From contig CM044321.1 of assembly GCA_024291935.2 (NCBI GenBank), positions 61,808,985 through 61,872,984 on the forward strand: a DNA stretch of 64,000 bases, in the 5' to 3' direction. The notes under the pieces are model-generated. The model saw only the letters and a program-made list of their open reading frames with translations. It was not told where the DNA came from and made no database searches. The position numbers and the translations under genes are program-made. This document shows, piece by piece, positions 12,259-22,973 of this stretch. This DNA comes from Okapia johnstoni (lineage: Eukaryota > Chordata > Mammalia > Artiodactyla > Giraffidae). Numbering within the stretch: the first letter of the stretch is position 1; every line of letters starts with the position of its first letter.

Positions 12259-12517
12259 TGAAGAATAGACTTTTGGACTCAGTGGGAGAAGGAGAGGGTA
12301 GGATGATTTGAGAGAATAGCATTGAAACACATACATTACCATATGTAAAATAGATAGCCAGTGGGAGTTTGATGTATGAAGCAAGGCACTGCAAGGTCAG
12401 TGCTCTGTGACCATCTGGAGGGGTGGGGAGGGGAGGAAGGTGAGGGGGGGTTCAGGAGGGAGGGGTCACAGTATGCCTGTGGTCAATTCATGCTAATGCA
12501 TGGCAGAGGCCATCACA
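12259..12517 (+). mobile_element. Ruminant L1 3' UTR, sense half of an inverted pair
   Basis: Sense L1 3' UTR with the ttttggactcagtgggagaa block, the ccatatgtaaaatagatag block, the gtgctctgtgaccatctgg block, a G-rich tract and a catgctaatgcatggcag block. Its terminal part is displaced by the BovB at 12518; an A/T-rich remnant may resume at about 13311-13345. Confidence 0.8.
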
Positions 12518-13310
12518 GTTCAGTTCAGTTCAGTCGCTCAGTCGTGTTCGACTCTTTGCAGCCCCATGGACTGCAGCACACCAGGCTTCCCTGTTCATCA
12601 CCAACTCCCAGAGCTTGCTCAAACTCATGTCCGTCAAGTCAGTGATGCCATCCAACCATCTCATCCTCTGTCATTCCCTTCTCCTCCTGCCTTCAATCTT
12701 TCCCAGCATCAGGGTCTTTTCCAAGGAGTCAGTTCTTCACGTCAGGTGGCCAAAGTATTGGAGTTTCAGCTTCAGCATCAGCCCTTCCAATGAATGTTCA
12801 GGACTGATTTCCTTTAGGATGGACTGGTTGGATCCCCTTGCAGTCCAAGGGGCTCTCAAGAGTCTTCTCCAACACCACAGTTCGAAAGCATCAATTCTTC
12901 GGCGCTCAGCTTTCTTTATAGTCCAACTCTCACATCCATACATGACTATTGAAAAAACCATAGCTTTGACTAGACGGACCTTTGTTGGCAAACTAATGTC
13001 TCTGCTTTTTAATATGCTGTCTAGGTTGGTCATAACTTTTCTTCCAAGGAGTAAGCGTCTTTTAATTTCATGGTTGCAGTCATCATCTACAGTGATTTTG
13101 GAGCCCCACAAAATAAAGTCTGTCACTATTTCCATTGTTTCCCCATCTATTTGCCATGAAGTGATGGGACCAGGTGCCATGATCTTAGTTTTCTGAATTA
13201 TGAGTTTTAAGCCAAGTTTTTCACTCTCTTCTTTCACTTTCATCAAGAAGCTCTAGTTGTTCTTCACTTTCTGCCGTAAGGGTGATGTCATCTGAGTATC
13301 TGAGGCTATT
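12518..13310 (-). mobile_element. BovB LINE, 3' 0.8 kb
   Basis: 5'-truncated BovB on the minus strand. The 3' end (gttcagttcagttcag on plus) is at left. A 169-codon frame at 13246-12737 retains the reverse-transcriptase C-terminal region downstream of the catalytic motif, including the SWQIDGETM and MYGCESWTIKKAERRRID blocks. The catalytic YADD is absent, so it cannot be active. Confidence 0.95.
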
Positions 13311-14483
13311 GAAAATAAATAAATAAAAATTTTAAAAAATAGATAACCAAGAAGGACCTAAGGTACAGCATGTGTCCCCTCCCACCACTTGAGACCACCA
13401 AGCTTCAGAGATAACATCTCACCTAGCCATCACCTTCTTACAATGGTCTTTAACTGAGCTCTAAAAACTTGCCCAGCATCCCATTTGACTTACTCCCATG
13501 TGGACCATCCGTGTCAGACATGCCAGGAATGCTTGTAAACCGCATCTTCCCTAATGAGGATGGGCGATCAGGACACCTCAATGGATTCTGTTGTGTGAAG
13601 GGTAAACCTTACCTTTGAGTGAGCTGTAACCATATAACACAGTCTTGATTTTTCCTACTGAGCTAGGAAAATATTTCCCCTATTACACCCTGATTGCTAT
13701 TACTACAGTAATGGAAATTTTTTGCGATTTTTTTATAGGCTATGCTCCAGGCTCGCTATTTCATCTCAGAGCCATCCTTTGATGCAGATATATTTTCTTT
13801 CACGTGACTGATGAAGAAACTGAGCTGCAGAAAGGGTAAGTAATACAAGGATTGTACTGCTTACGAATGCAGAATTGGACTTGTGATACCAGTGCCTGAT
13901 GAGCTATTAACAGCTCCAGGATACACAGCATAGTTCTCACTACAGCTACATCGTGAGGACAAGCAATGGAAGAGGCACATTCAAAACTGAGCCAAAGCAG
14001 GTTAGGAATGGTTATCACGTTGCAGGATTAAGAATGATTAATCACCACCTACAAGTTGTCCGCTAAAATACGACATTATTAATCATCCTGATGTTGTTTT
14101 TGCTCACTTTGATATGTAGCTGGAGTCTGGGGTTTCAGAGCAGGGGTATCAGATGCCCATTTCAATGTCATAAGACCAGTGGGCTTTGTTTGTGCCTTTC
14201 CTTGCTCACCAGAGCTATTAGGGCAGATTCATAGGCTGTCATTCCTTGTTCCCATTACAACCTTTATCTCGATAATATGGCACAGTGTTGGAATTTTAAT
14301 GGCTCATATATTCTGTGAAACACAATGGTAATAAACTGTAACACTTTGACCTCCGCTTCTTACTCTTTGATGCATTGTCCATTCCCAACCCACCTAGCTC
14401 CCTCCTTTCCTGATACTATTTAAGTGGGGATGAGGTGGCATGGACCGTATGCCACTCAAAGCAGAAAGCATCTACCAATTGGA
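13311..14483. other. Mostly unassigned, with a weak MIR-like core
   Basis: An A/T-rich remnant at 13311-13345 may be the tail of the L1 interrupted by BovB. At about 13770-13850 gatgaagaaactgagctgca resembles a MIR core. The remainder is unrecognised. Confidence 0.4.
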
Positions 14484-14685
14484 ATGTGTGTGTGCTCAGT
14501 CGTGTCTGAGTCTTTGAGACCTGGTGAATTGTAGCCCCACCAGGCTCCTCTGTCCTTAGGATTTTCCAGGTAAGAATACTGGAGGGGTTGCCATTTCCTT
14601 CTCCAGGGAATCTTCTGGATCCAGGGATTGAACTTGAGTCTCCTGCATTGGTAGGTGGATTCTTTACCATTGAACCACCTGAGAA
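14484..14685 (-). mobile_element. Bov-tA SINE
   Basis: Minus-strand copy with a GT-rich left end, which represents the AC-rich tail. Body and head complete but diverged. Confidence 0.92.
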
Positions 14686-15737
14686 TACACTTGTGTATAA
14701 GCCTCTTAAAAGTATATAGCCCTTCATGTTCTATTTTGAAAATAACAAATCACCACCTCTCCTCATGACAGAGAATGAAACCATAAAACATGAATCAGCT
14801 CTTCTTTGAAAGATTATAGCAAGCACATAAAATGACAGTACAGCATCTATTCTGGGGATAATGGTTAAACCGAGAGCTCAGAGGCACTATAGATGTGACT
14901 TCCTTCTCCCTGAGGTTGGCTGCATATACCTGTAGAAAAAGTAGAAAATATTAGAAGGTAAACCAAAGATAAATTCAATATTAAAGAACAGCCTCATTAG
15001 TTATTTAGAATCCACATCGTGATTCAGGTATGACCCAGGAACTTCATGGAACTAGCCAAGAAGCACCTTTGCTGAAAACAGTCATTGAATCATATACAGC
15101 ATCATGTGATATATCACTTGATATCTCTCTATCTCTTTATCACAGGGCTCAGAAAGCAAAGACTACAATTATTCTTGCAGCTTTCCATGAAAAATGAAGT
15201 GCAATGTTCTTCTGATACCAATTATGTGCCTTCCACTTATCTACAAAGAGGTGATGTCAAAATGAAAGTTTGCCCCCCAGAAGATATTGAAGTTTAAAGG
15301 AATGTCATTGGGGAAGTAGAGAGGGCTAGCAGAGGACTGTGTGTTGAGTTATCTTGGAGTATTGACCATGCTTTGTGGTTTAACCCTCAGTTTACTTGTA
15401 CCCAGAAACTCAATTTTCAATCCTCCAGAGTTTATCAGGCTCGAGCTGAATTAATCATGCAAGATGCTGCATGCTGCAGTATAAGCAGAACGTGAATTTA
15501 TTCATTTATAAAGAGAATATTGCTACATGCTGACTCCAAAGTTTAATTAATGGGATAGCCTGAAGATGCATCCATCTGCACACCAGAGAATGCCTTCCAG
15601 AGATTAGCCAGGGCCCTTCTCTGCCCCAAGAGAATTATTAACCATTCTTCTTTAACTATGTTCCTATGCTTTACTGTTGACAACTGTACTTTTCCTGATA
15701 GAAATCATTTTTACATTTGTTACTGCCTTGTACGCTG
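14686..15737. other. Repeat-free stretch
   Basis: No repeat recognised. The part at 15430-15620 has TAATTAA-type sites (gaattaatcatg, tttaattaatgg) and balanced composition, which could be a non-coding conserved element. No coding signal. Confidence 0.4.
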
Positions 15738-15963
15738 GATGGGCTTCCCTGGTGGCTTAGCAGTAAAGAATCCACCTGCCAATGCAGAAGATGCAGGTTT
15801 TGATCCCTGGGTCGGGAAGATCCCCTAGAGAAGGAAATGGCCACCCACTCCAGTGTTCTTGCCTGGGAAATCCTATGGACAGAGGAGCCTAGCAGGCAAC
15901 AGTCCATGGGGTCACAAAAGAGTTGGACACAACTTAGCAACTAAACAACACCAACAACATAAA
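15738..15963 (+). mobile_element. Bov-tA SINE
   Basis: Complete, with an aacaacaccaacaac tail. The B box is altered to ggttttgatccc by an extra T. Confidence 0.94.
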
Positions 15964-16151
15964 GAAAACCATGCTTGATGTTTTCTTTTCTGAATTGTTA
16001 CACACATTTGGAATGCTAGTGGTGTTCTTAAATGATTTCAAGAGCTACTTATATACTAAGACTATTAAAACCATGTATTTTACTTGTTGTAAATATTACT
16101 CTGAGTTTTTACTTGTTTATCCAATATTTTTATCTCTTCCTTTAGGTAAAT

Positions 16152-16368
16152 AATAGGGCTTCCCTGGTGGCTCAGTTGGTAAAGAATCCAACTGCAATAT
16201 GGGAGACCTGGGTTGGGTTTGATCCCTGGGTTGGGAAGATCCCCTGGAGGAGGGCATGGCAACCCACTTAAGTATTCTTGCCTGGAGAATCCCCATGGGC
16301 AGAGGAGCCTGGTGGGCTACAGGCCATGGGGTCGAAAATAGTCGGACATGACTGAGAGACTAAGCACA
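16152..16368 (+). mobile_element. Bov-tA SINE with TSD
   Basis: Complete copy between the 10-bp duplications ttaggtaaat at 16142-16151 and 16369-16378. It carries a 6-bp local expansion just before the B box (gggttgggtttgatccc). Confidence 0.95.
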
Positions 16369-16427
16369 TTAGGTAAATGATTATTATTGTATTTTATATT
16401 TAACTCTTTCATAGTAAAATAATGTGC

Positions 16428-16555
16428 AAATGTGATCATGTCCCTCCCTTAGGGATAAATCTTCAGCGGCTTTCCCAATGACTCAGTAGGGATCTGTCTC
16501 CCTTTCCAACCCTCTTGACAGCCCTCTCTCTATCTGTGTGGCTCATCAGCTTTTC
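16428..16555 (+). mobile_element. L2 relic, first part
   Basis: gatcatgtccctcccttagg followed by a tcttcagcggctttccc block resembles the LINE-2 3' region. The likely continuation is at 17330-17600, after younger insertions. Confidence 0.5.
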
Positions 16556-16556
16556 T

Positions 16557-16650
16557 TTTGTTGTTTAAACAACATACAAACCCAGGGATCGAACTGGCAT
16601 CTCTTGCATTGGCAAACAGATTCTTTACTACTGAGCCACCTGGGAAGCCC
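16557..16650 (-). mobile_element. Bov-tA SINE, internally deleted
   Basis: Only the tail-like ttgttgttta and the tRNA-derived head (cccagggatcgaactg to gagccacctgggaagccc) remain. Almost all of the BovB-derived body is missing. Confidence 0.8.
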
Positions 16651-16671
16651 ATTAACTTTTCTCGTTCCTGT

Positions 16672-17226
16672 TTTTCAGTCGCTAAGGTGTGGCTGACTCT
16701 TTGCAACCCTATGGACTGCAGCACACCAGGCTTCTCTGTCCTTCGTTATCTGCGGGAGCTCGTTCAAACTCATGTCCATCGAGCCAGTGATGCCGTCCAA
16801 CCATCTCATCTTCTGTAGTCCCCTTCTCCTCCTACCTTCAGTCTTTCCCAGCATCAGGGTCTTTTCCAATGAGTCGGCGCTTCACATCAGGTGGCCAAAG
16901 TATTGGAGTTTCAGCTTCAGCATCAGTCCTTCCAGTGAATATTGAGGGCTGATTTCTTTTAGGATAGACTGGTTTGATCTCCTTGCAGTCCAAGGGACTC
17001 TCAAGAGTTTTCTCCAGAACCACAGTTTGAAAGCATCAGTTCTTGGGCGCTTAACATTTAAATGGTCCAACTCATATCTGTTCATGACTACTGGAAAACC
17101 ATAGCTTTAACAATATGGACCTTTGTCAGTGAAGTAATGTCTCTGTTTTGTTACATGTTGTCTGGGTTTGTCATAGCTTTTTTTCCAAGGAGCAAGCATC
17201 TTTTAATTTCATGGCTGTAGTCATGT
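16672..17226 (-). mobile_element. BovB LINE, 3' 0.55 kb
   Basis: 5'-truncated, minus-strand, diverged copy. It holds antisense of the C-terminal reverse-transcriptase block and the 3' UTR. It stops at tcatggctgtagtcatg, next to a short A-rich triplicated motif. Confidence 0.93.
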
Positions 17227-17304
17227 AATTCTCTTTTAAAAAAAAAAAAAAGTTACATGTAATTCTCTTAGTTACATGTAATTCTCTTTAAAAAAAAAAA
17301 AAAG
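17222..17304. repeat. Local triplication of an A-rich motif
   Basis: The 15-mer catgtaattctctt plus one base occurs three times, at about 17222, 17255 and 17275. Two of the copies are followed by runs of 14 or 15 A. This lies exactly at the 5' end of the BovB fragment. Confidence 0.85.
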
Positions 17305-17329
17305 TCTGCCTCTCTTTGACTACCAGAAG

Positions 17330-17600
17330 ATTCCTCCCTACGAAAAAATGTCCCACTCACCTCCCAGCTGGGAAACTCTCTTTCATCATTTAAGATTCAG
17401 TCCAAGTGGAATGTCTCTATCCTCTCTAGCATCCTTTGCTGCCTCTGTTGAAAAGTTCTGGCACTATGCTCTAGTCACTGTTTATTTCTGTCTCTCTTCC
17501 ACAAGTCTAAGAAAGCTGTGCTTTTCCTGTATCTGTTTTCTGAATTCAGTACAATTCCTGGCATATAGAAGATTTCAATAAGCACCTGCAGAATGAAGAG
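17330..17600 (+). mobile_element. L2 relic, second part
   Basis: LINE-2 3' end: the catttaagattcagtccaag block, the tgtttatttctgtctctc block, then the cctggcatatagaag block with caataagcacctgcagaatg at the end. Confidence 0.6.
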
Positions 17601-17845
17601 AGGAACTAGTGTGAGTGAGTGTCCAGAAGAAAATATGACTAACTCTGCCCAGAAAGATAAAGACGAGTTTTACAAGAGAAGGTGGTATTTGCAATTCAAA
17701 AAATTTGAAGCATGAGTTCAGAGTTGTTAAAAAGATAAAGAAAAAGTATTTAAAATATAGCCAGAAGTCAGAATCTACTAGTTACTTTTCTGCTAAATTG
17801 GAAGGGATGTGGCAGAAAACTCTCTTAAGGCAAATGCTTCTGGGT

Positions 17846-18161
17846 TTCCCAGGTGGTTCAGTGGTGAAGGATCCACCTGCCAATGCAGGAGATACAGGTT
17901 CAGTCCCTGATTGGAGAAGATTCCACATGCTGTGGAGCAACTGGGTCTTTGTGCCACAATTACCAAACCTGTGCTCTAGAGCCTGGGAGCTGCAACTACT
18001 GAACCCCAGGCACCCTAAAGTCATGCTCGGTAACAAGAGAAGCCACGGCAATGAGAAACCTGCGCACCACAACTACAGAGTAGCCCTCACTCGCTGCAAC
18101 TAAAGAAAAGCCCGAGCAGCAATGAAGACCCAGCACAGCCGAAAATAAATAAATAAATACT
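17846..18161 (+). mobile_element. CHR-1/CHRL-type SINE, long form
   Basis: tRNA-derived head with ggttcagtccctg as B box. The long body is made of repeated gccacaac-type and gagcctgggagctgcaac blocks, and it ends in (AAAT)n at about 18146-18160. Complete. Confidence 0.85.
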
Positions 18162-18758
18162 TTTTATTTAAGATAAATATTTTTAATGCAGATGTTTGGG
18201 TCCATGGTGCCATTCCATGATGAGAACAATTTTTTTGAAAAGAAGCAGAAAAATAAAAAACTCTGTTCCCTCTAAAATGGAAAACATACCCACACAGGTC
18301 AGAGGGCCTAAAGGAACTCAGTGGAGGTAAGTTTAAAAGAATGAAAGACTTGACAGGCTGACAGTGATCTGATCAAGATCCCTTCTCATTGTTTTAAATA
18401 ACCATATGTAGCATTTCAAGAAAGCAGTTTACTATTAACATCAAAGGAAATTTTGCCTTGAAGCAAGATGAGATGAATCTAGCAAGATTGGAAACTGGTC
18501 CAAGATAAATATTTTAACATGATATGAAAATATTTGGGACATTTGGGGTAGGATGAAAAGGAATTAATGGCTTGCTCCTGAACTAAAGGCAAGTCAGTAA
18601 AGATATTAAAGAAAATGTCCTCAAGGAATTGATTCTAAAAGGGATGTGATAAATGATTCTTGAGCATGATCAGAGAGCAGTGATGCAACACCAAGGTACA
18701 ACATCAAGTAGTTTGAAACAGTGAATACTCATTGGCTCTTACATATATGTGCATGAAT
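18162..18758. other. Unassigned stretch
   Basis: No recognised repeat or exon. A gaatactcattgg motif occurs twice just before the BovB tail insertion. Confidence 0.45.
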
Positions 18759-18767
18759 ACTCATTGG

Positions 18768-18853
18768 GAATTGGCGATGGACAGAGAAGCCTGGCATGCT
18801 GCAGTCCATGGAGTTGCAAAGAGTTGGACACGACTGAGCGACTGAACTGACTG
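18768..18853 (+). mobile_element. Minimal BovB 3' tail insertion
   Basis: Only the last 86 or so bases of BovB are present, from gaattggcgatggacag to the gactgaactgactg end. They are bounded by the 9-bp duplication actcattgg at 18759-18767 and 18854-18862. This is an extremely 5'-truncated retrotransposition product. Confidence 0.88.
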
Positions 18854-18862
18854 ACTCATTGG

Positions 18863-19805
18863 CTGGCAGAAAATAAAGCATATGTTTCTGGTCTCTGTTT
18901 GATTTGGTTACATGGGTGCCACGATCTGGGATAACCTGATGCAAAGAATGCATGACCTCATATGCTTCTTCTCCCCCTGTCCTGAAAATCTCTTAGCTTC
19001 TTCTTGTCATGCTTTCAGCTCCTATCAGCTTTCCCAACCCAGAGCCATCTGGACTCTGATAGAAATCGCAGTGCATCACCCAGATCTTTGCTACAGAAGT
19101 CATTCTGGGATTCTTTTGGCAAAACTTCTGACAGTGTTAGCTTTTACTATCTTTTATGGGGTTGCCCTCTGGGAGATGTTTCACTCAAGGTTATGCTCTC
19201 CGTTTGTGTTAATGTGAGTCAAAGACCTAGCATACTATTTGAATTTGGGACAATTAGAAATGGCCAGCCCAGCTGCAGACTACCTCATGTTCTTTGCCAA
19301 GGTCTAATTTGAGTCTGTATCACAGTTCCATTTCTGCTTTTACCCAATTTTGGCTCCATTATTTTCTTATATATGTTGTTTCTGAATATAATCCCCCATA
19401 TATGCTCTATACACAAATTTTCTTCTCAGACAATGCTCATCTTCAGAGATCTGTAACAAGATCTGTGTGGAGAGGTCCTAGAAAGCAGAACTTAAAATAA
19501 GTTTTTTTTTTTAATGACAGTGTGAACCCGTTCACCCTTGGTATGTGATGTCCTCATAGCTTTTGCTACATGCTCTCAGCTATAGTTGCCGTATAGCCAT
19601 ATGCTACAGTTCTGCAATTTGTTAAGACTTTCATCAGAGGAGAACTGGAAGAGATACTGGTAGAAAAAGAAGATGCCAGCTGGTATAATACTTCATGTGC
19701 TTGAAAGATGTAAGGGAAATAGTCATCATAAAGACTATGAACCTGGGTGGCCCTTACCAAGTGCTGCCCACGTATTGCAGAAAGGCAATGGAAGGTTTCA
19801 AGTGA
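18863..19805. other. Unassigned stretch
   Basis: No element recognised. Two overlapping frames of about 100 codons (18912-19312) lie in different phases, have no domain character and no splice context. Confidence 0.45.
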
Positions 19806-20145
19806 GTGTCTCGGTATCTATTGTTCTGTAACCAATCAACGTAAAACTTAGTGACAACAATGACCATATTTATTTTGTTCACAGATCTTCAGTTGGACAG
19901 GACCCAGAAAAGGCAGCACATCTCTCTTCCTCTCGGCATCAAATGAAGTGGCTGAAATGTTAGAGATTGGAGTCATCCAAGGGCCTGTCGAGCCATAGGT
20001 CTGGTAGTTGATGCCAGCTGTCAGTGGAACAGCTATGCGTGGTCCTTCCTTCCATGTAGCTGCTGGGCTCTCTCACATCATGGTAGCTGAGTTCCCAGGA
20101 CAAAGATTCCAAGAGGGGAAATAGTTGAGGCAAGCTGTGTTGATT
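19806..20145 (-). mobile_element. MLT1-like MaLR LTR, first part
   Basis: Antisense of the LTR 3' end: attgttctgtaaccaatcaa is followed by an aaaacttagtg block, then a ttgttcacagatctt block, a ctctctcacatcatggtagc block and an attccaagagg block. It continues at 20743 after a SINE cluster. Confidence 0.65.
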
Positions 20146-20181
20146 TTTTTTAAAATTGTATTTACTTGTATTTACTTACTT

Positions 20182-20371
20182 GCTTCCCTGGTGGCTCAGA
20201 TGGTAACGAATCTGCCTGCAGTGTGGGAGACCCAGGTGGATCTCTGGGTTAGGAAGATCCCCTGGAGAGGGAACTGGCAACCCACCCCAGTATTCTTGCC
20301 TGGAGAATCCCATGGACAGAGGAGCCCAGTGGGATGGTATTCATGGGGTCGTAACACGGACACATGCACAC
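20182..20371 (+). mobile_element. Bov-tA SINE nested in CHR tail
   Basis: Complete head and body, with a degraded 3' end. The likely TSD acttactt at 20174-20181 and 20372-20379 lies in low-complexity (TTAC)n sequence. Confidence 0.88.
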
Positions 20372-20417
20372 ACTTACTTACTTACCTATTTATTTGGCTG
20401 CATTTGGGTCTTGGCTG

Positions 20418-20531
20418 TGAATGGCAACCCGCTCCAGTATTCTTGCCAGGATAACTCCAGGGGCAGAGGAGCCTGGAAGGCTACAGTTCATGTGATCGCA
20501 GAGAGTCGGACACAACTGAGCGACTGAGCAC
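20418..20531 (+). mobile_element. Bov-tA SINE, 5'-truncated, nested in CHR body
   Basis: Only the BovB-derived body remains (gaatggcaacccgctccag to gactgagcgactgagcacg). The CHR consensus order resumes immediately after it. Confidence 0.85.
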
Positions 20532-20742
20532 GTGGCACACAGGATGTTTGTTGCATGATGCAGGATCTTTTGTTATGATGCAAAGACTCTCAAGTTGTGA
20601 CACGCAGGCTCAATAGTTTCAGCACAGGCTTAGTTGCTCCCCAGCATGTGGGATCTTAGTTTTACGACCAGAGAATGAACCTGTGTCCCTTGCATTGCAG
20701 GGCAAATTATTCTTAACCACTGGACCACCAGGGAAGTCCCTG

Positions 20743-20845
20743 TATTGCTTTTTATGGCTTGGCTTCAGAGGTCAGGCAGCGTCAATCTGACCACATTTGA
20801 TTTGTTAGAAGGGAATCACGAAGGCTGGCTGGTTAAGTCAAAATT
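20743..20845 (-). mobile_element. MLT1-like MaLR LTR, second part
   Basis: gctttttatggcttggcttc and aggtcaggcagcgtcaatct continue the LTR interrupted at 20145; together they restore the remembered antisense order. Confidence 0.6.
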
Positions 20846-22179
20846 TGCTGATATGTTTAAAACCACCAGAGTGATTAATCACTGATATAAGGTGAATTGT
20901 AAAAGTCAGAGGGCCTCATTTATGGCACATAAAAAGGCTCTCATCTCCTCTACTGCCAGAGTACAGGAAAAAAAAAAAACACTTAGGAACAATCTTAGGG
21001 CTTCAGAGATTGTTAGATTCTCAACTCCAGTAAGTCTGCTCTGTTGAGGTCAGGGTCTTGATTAGGAAGAGGAGGCTGAGATTTGGGGTGGAGATGCCTG
21101 GGTCAATACACTCAAGAACCTTGAAACCTCTGGTCATCTTGAACTCGCTGGGCCTGCAGAAATGATCCATTCCTTCCTTTCAGAGGAAGACAATGCAGAG
21201 GCATCTGCCCTGCAGCACTGACCCAGCTAGGAAAACACCAATCCTCATAGGACAGAAAACAGACCAGCCCTGAAGAAGCTCCAGGACCCAGTGAACAAGA
21301 AAATAGGAGCTGGGAGAGCGCTGGGGACCAGATCCAGGGGAGGCAGAGTATCGATCATATAAGAGAATTTATCTGTGTGGGCATCTGCTCCAGAGACACA
21401 GAACGGGGCGCTCTAGCAAAGAGCTCATGAAACAATGAAATTACGCTAGTAAGATGGCTCTCGAAAGCTTTGGAGAAATGATGGCTTACACTAAATGAAG
21501 TAGAAATGCCAGAACAGTTTTGGCAAACAGTGGTAGAAGGAATCGAAAGACTCAGAGAAGTGGGTTTACTAGAGAGAATATACCACATACAAGTGGAAAC
21601 CCACAACTGCCTATAGACCAGGAGGAAACCAGCCTCACTGAGAAGCTCAGTGGTGTCTTTTATCTATAGGCTTGGCTGATGGTAGGAGATGCTACCTGTC
21701 CTGGATAGCAATGAGTAGGAGAAGATACTGAAATAATGGAGGGCAGTTGATAGTGCTTAACATCCAAAAGCAAGTGAATAAATTTATCATAATAAGTACT
21801 CAGGTCATGTGGCAACTAGGGAGGTATGACCCAGAGAAGGCTCTGGAGATGGTTAATAGGAAATGGAATCCCTAAGGACAAGATGGATGGGCAACCAACA
21901 AGTTTACTGCTCAAGCTATAAAACCAAAAGAAATTGAGGAGAAAGATCAAGAGACTGAGGCAGCTGCCCCCTTAAAAGTTATGATCCCTTGCCCAGTATC
22001 TGGACTTGAGCCAGAGCCAGAGTGTATATAGTCAGGGGATCCTGACTTCCATGTCATTCCTTGCTATTATATCACTGCCAATGTTTAAGCTCACATCTAC
22101 TGCTGAATGTGGGAGTCTCTGGCTGACAGAGGAAGAAAAAGGACCAGATTTGGTTGAAGAATGGGTAGTCTCATTACAT

Positions 22180-22385
22180 GGGCTTCCCTTATAGCTCAGT
22201 TGGTAAGGAATCTGCCTGCAATGAAGGAGACCTGGGTTCGATTCCTGGGTTGGGGAGATCCCCTGGAGAAGGAAATGGCAACCCACCCCGGTATTTCTGC
22301 CTGGAAAATCTCACAGACAGAGGAGCCTGGCAGTCCATGGGCTCACAAGAGTTGGACAGGACTTAGCAACTAAACCACCACCATC
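22180..22385 (+). mobile_element. Bov-tA SINE with exact 13-bp TSD
   Basis: Inserted in the retroviral relic. The TSD agtctcattacat lies at 22167-22179 and 22386-22398. B box ggttcgattcc. A small deletion in the body (gcctggcagtccatggg) removes the usual cgggctaca block. Confidence 0.97.
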
Positions 22386-22737
22386 AGTCTCATTACATAG
22401 GTGAAAGCCAAACATAAACCTTTGTTTTTATATAACTCCACCCCCAAGTGATGCTGAAAGACACAGGTGATGCAAAATCTTCCCAATTACTAGAGATATG
22501 TGGGAAGGATCCCGGATCACCTGCTTTATGAAGAGAAAGGTTCTGCCATAAATACACACAAGTATTAATAAATATATTCAGTGGTGAATGGCTCAGTTTG
22601 TAAGTTAGGGATCTAGGAGGGGAAAGACAGGTAGAAAGAGGTCTGGGAACAGACATGTGGATGCCACCTAGATGTGGCCACAAAATATGAAGACCTGTGC
22701 ACCACGGTTAGCACCCACCTGAGAGCGTTCACCATAG

Positions 22738-22973
22738 TCAATTCAGTTGCTCAGTAGTGTCTGACTCTTTGCAACCCCGTGGACTGCAGCACACCAGGCT
22801 TCCCGTCCATCATCAACTCCCGAAGATTGCTCAAACTCATGTCCATTGAGTCGGTGATGCCATCCAACCATCTTATCCTCTGTCGTCCCCTTCTCCTGTC
22901 TTCAATTTTTCCCAGCATCAGGATCTTTTCCAATGAGTCAGTTCTTCCCATCAAGTGGCCAGAGTATTGAAGT
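22738..22973 (-). mobile_element. BovB LINE 3' fragment with exact TSD
   Basis: 236-bp 5'-truncated copy inserted in the retroviral relic. The perfect 10-bp duplication ttcaccatag lies at 22728-22737 and 22974-22983. Only the 3' UTR and the last codons of the ORF are represented. Confidence 0.95.

Larger units (their letters stand above)
20146..20742 (-). mobile_element. CHR-1-type SINE carrying two Bov-tA insertions
   Basis: The T-rich antisense tail is at the left (20146-20170), the body resumes at tttatttggctgcatttggg, and the head ends at ccactggaccaccagggaag. It is broken by Bov-tA copies at 20182-20371 and 20418-20531. It sits inside the MLT1-like LTR, whose two halves flank it. Confidence 0.8.

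Noticed and set aside
12615..13196. 193-codon open frame on the plus strand
   Set aside because: Antisense to the BovB reverse-transcriptase coding region; the real coding strand is minus.
21330..22160. Host gene exon from gag-like reading
   Set aside because: Multiple stops and frameshifts, and the order of segments fits an ERVL internal region rather than a domesticated gene.
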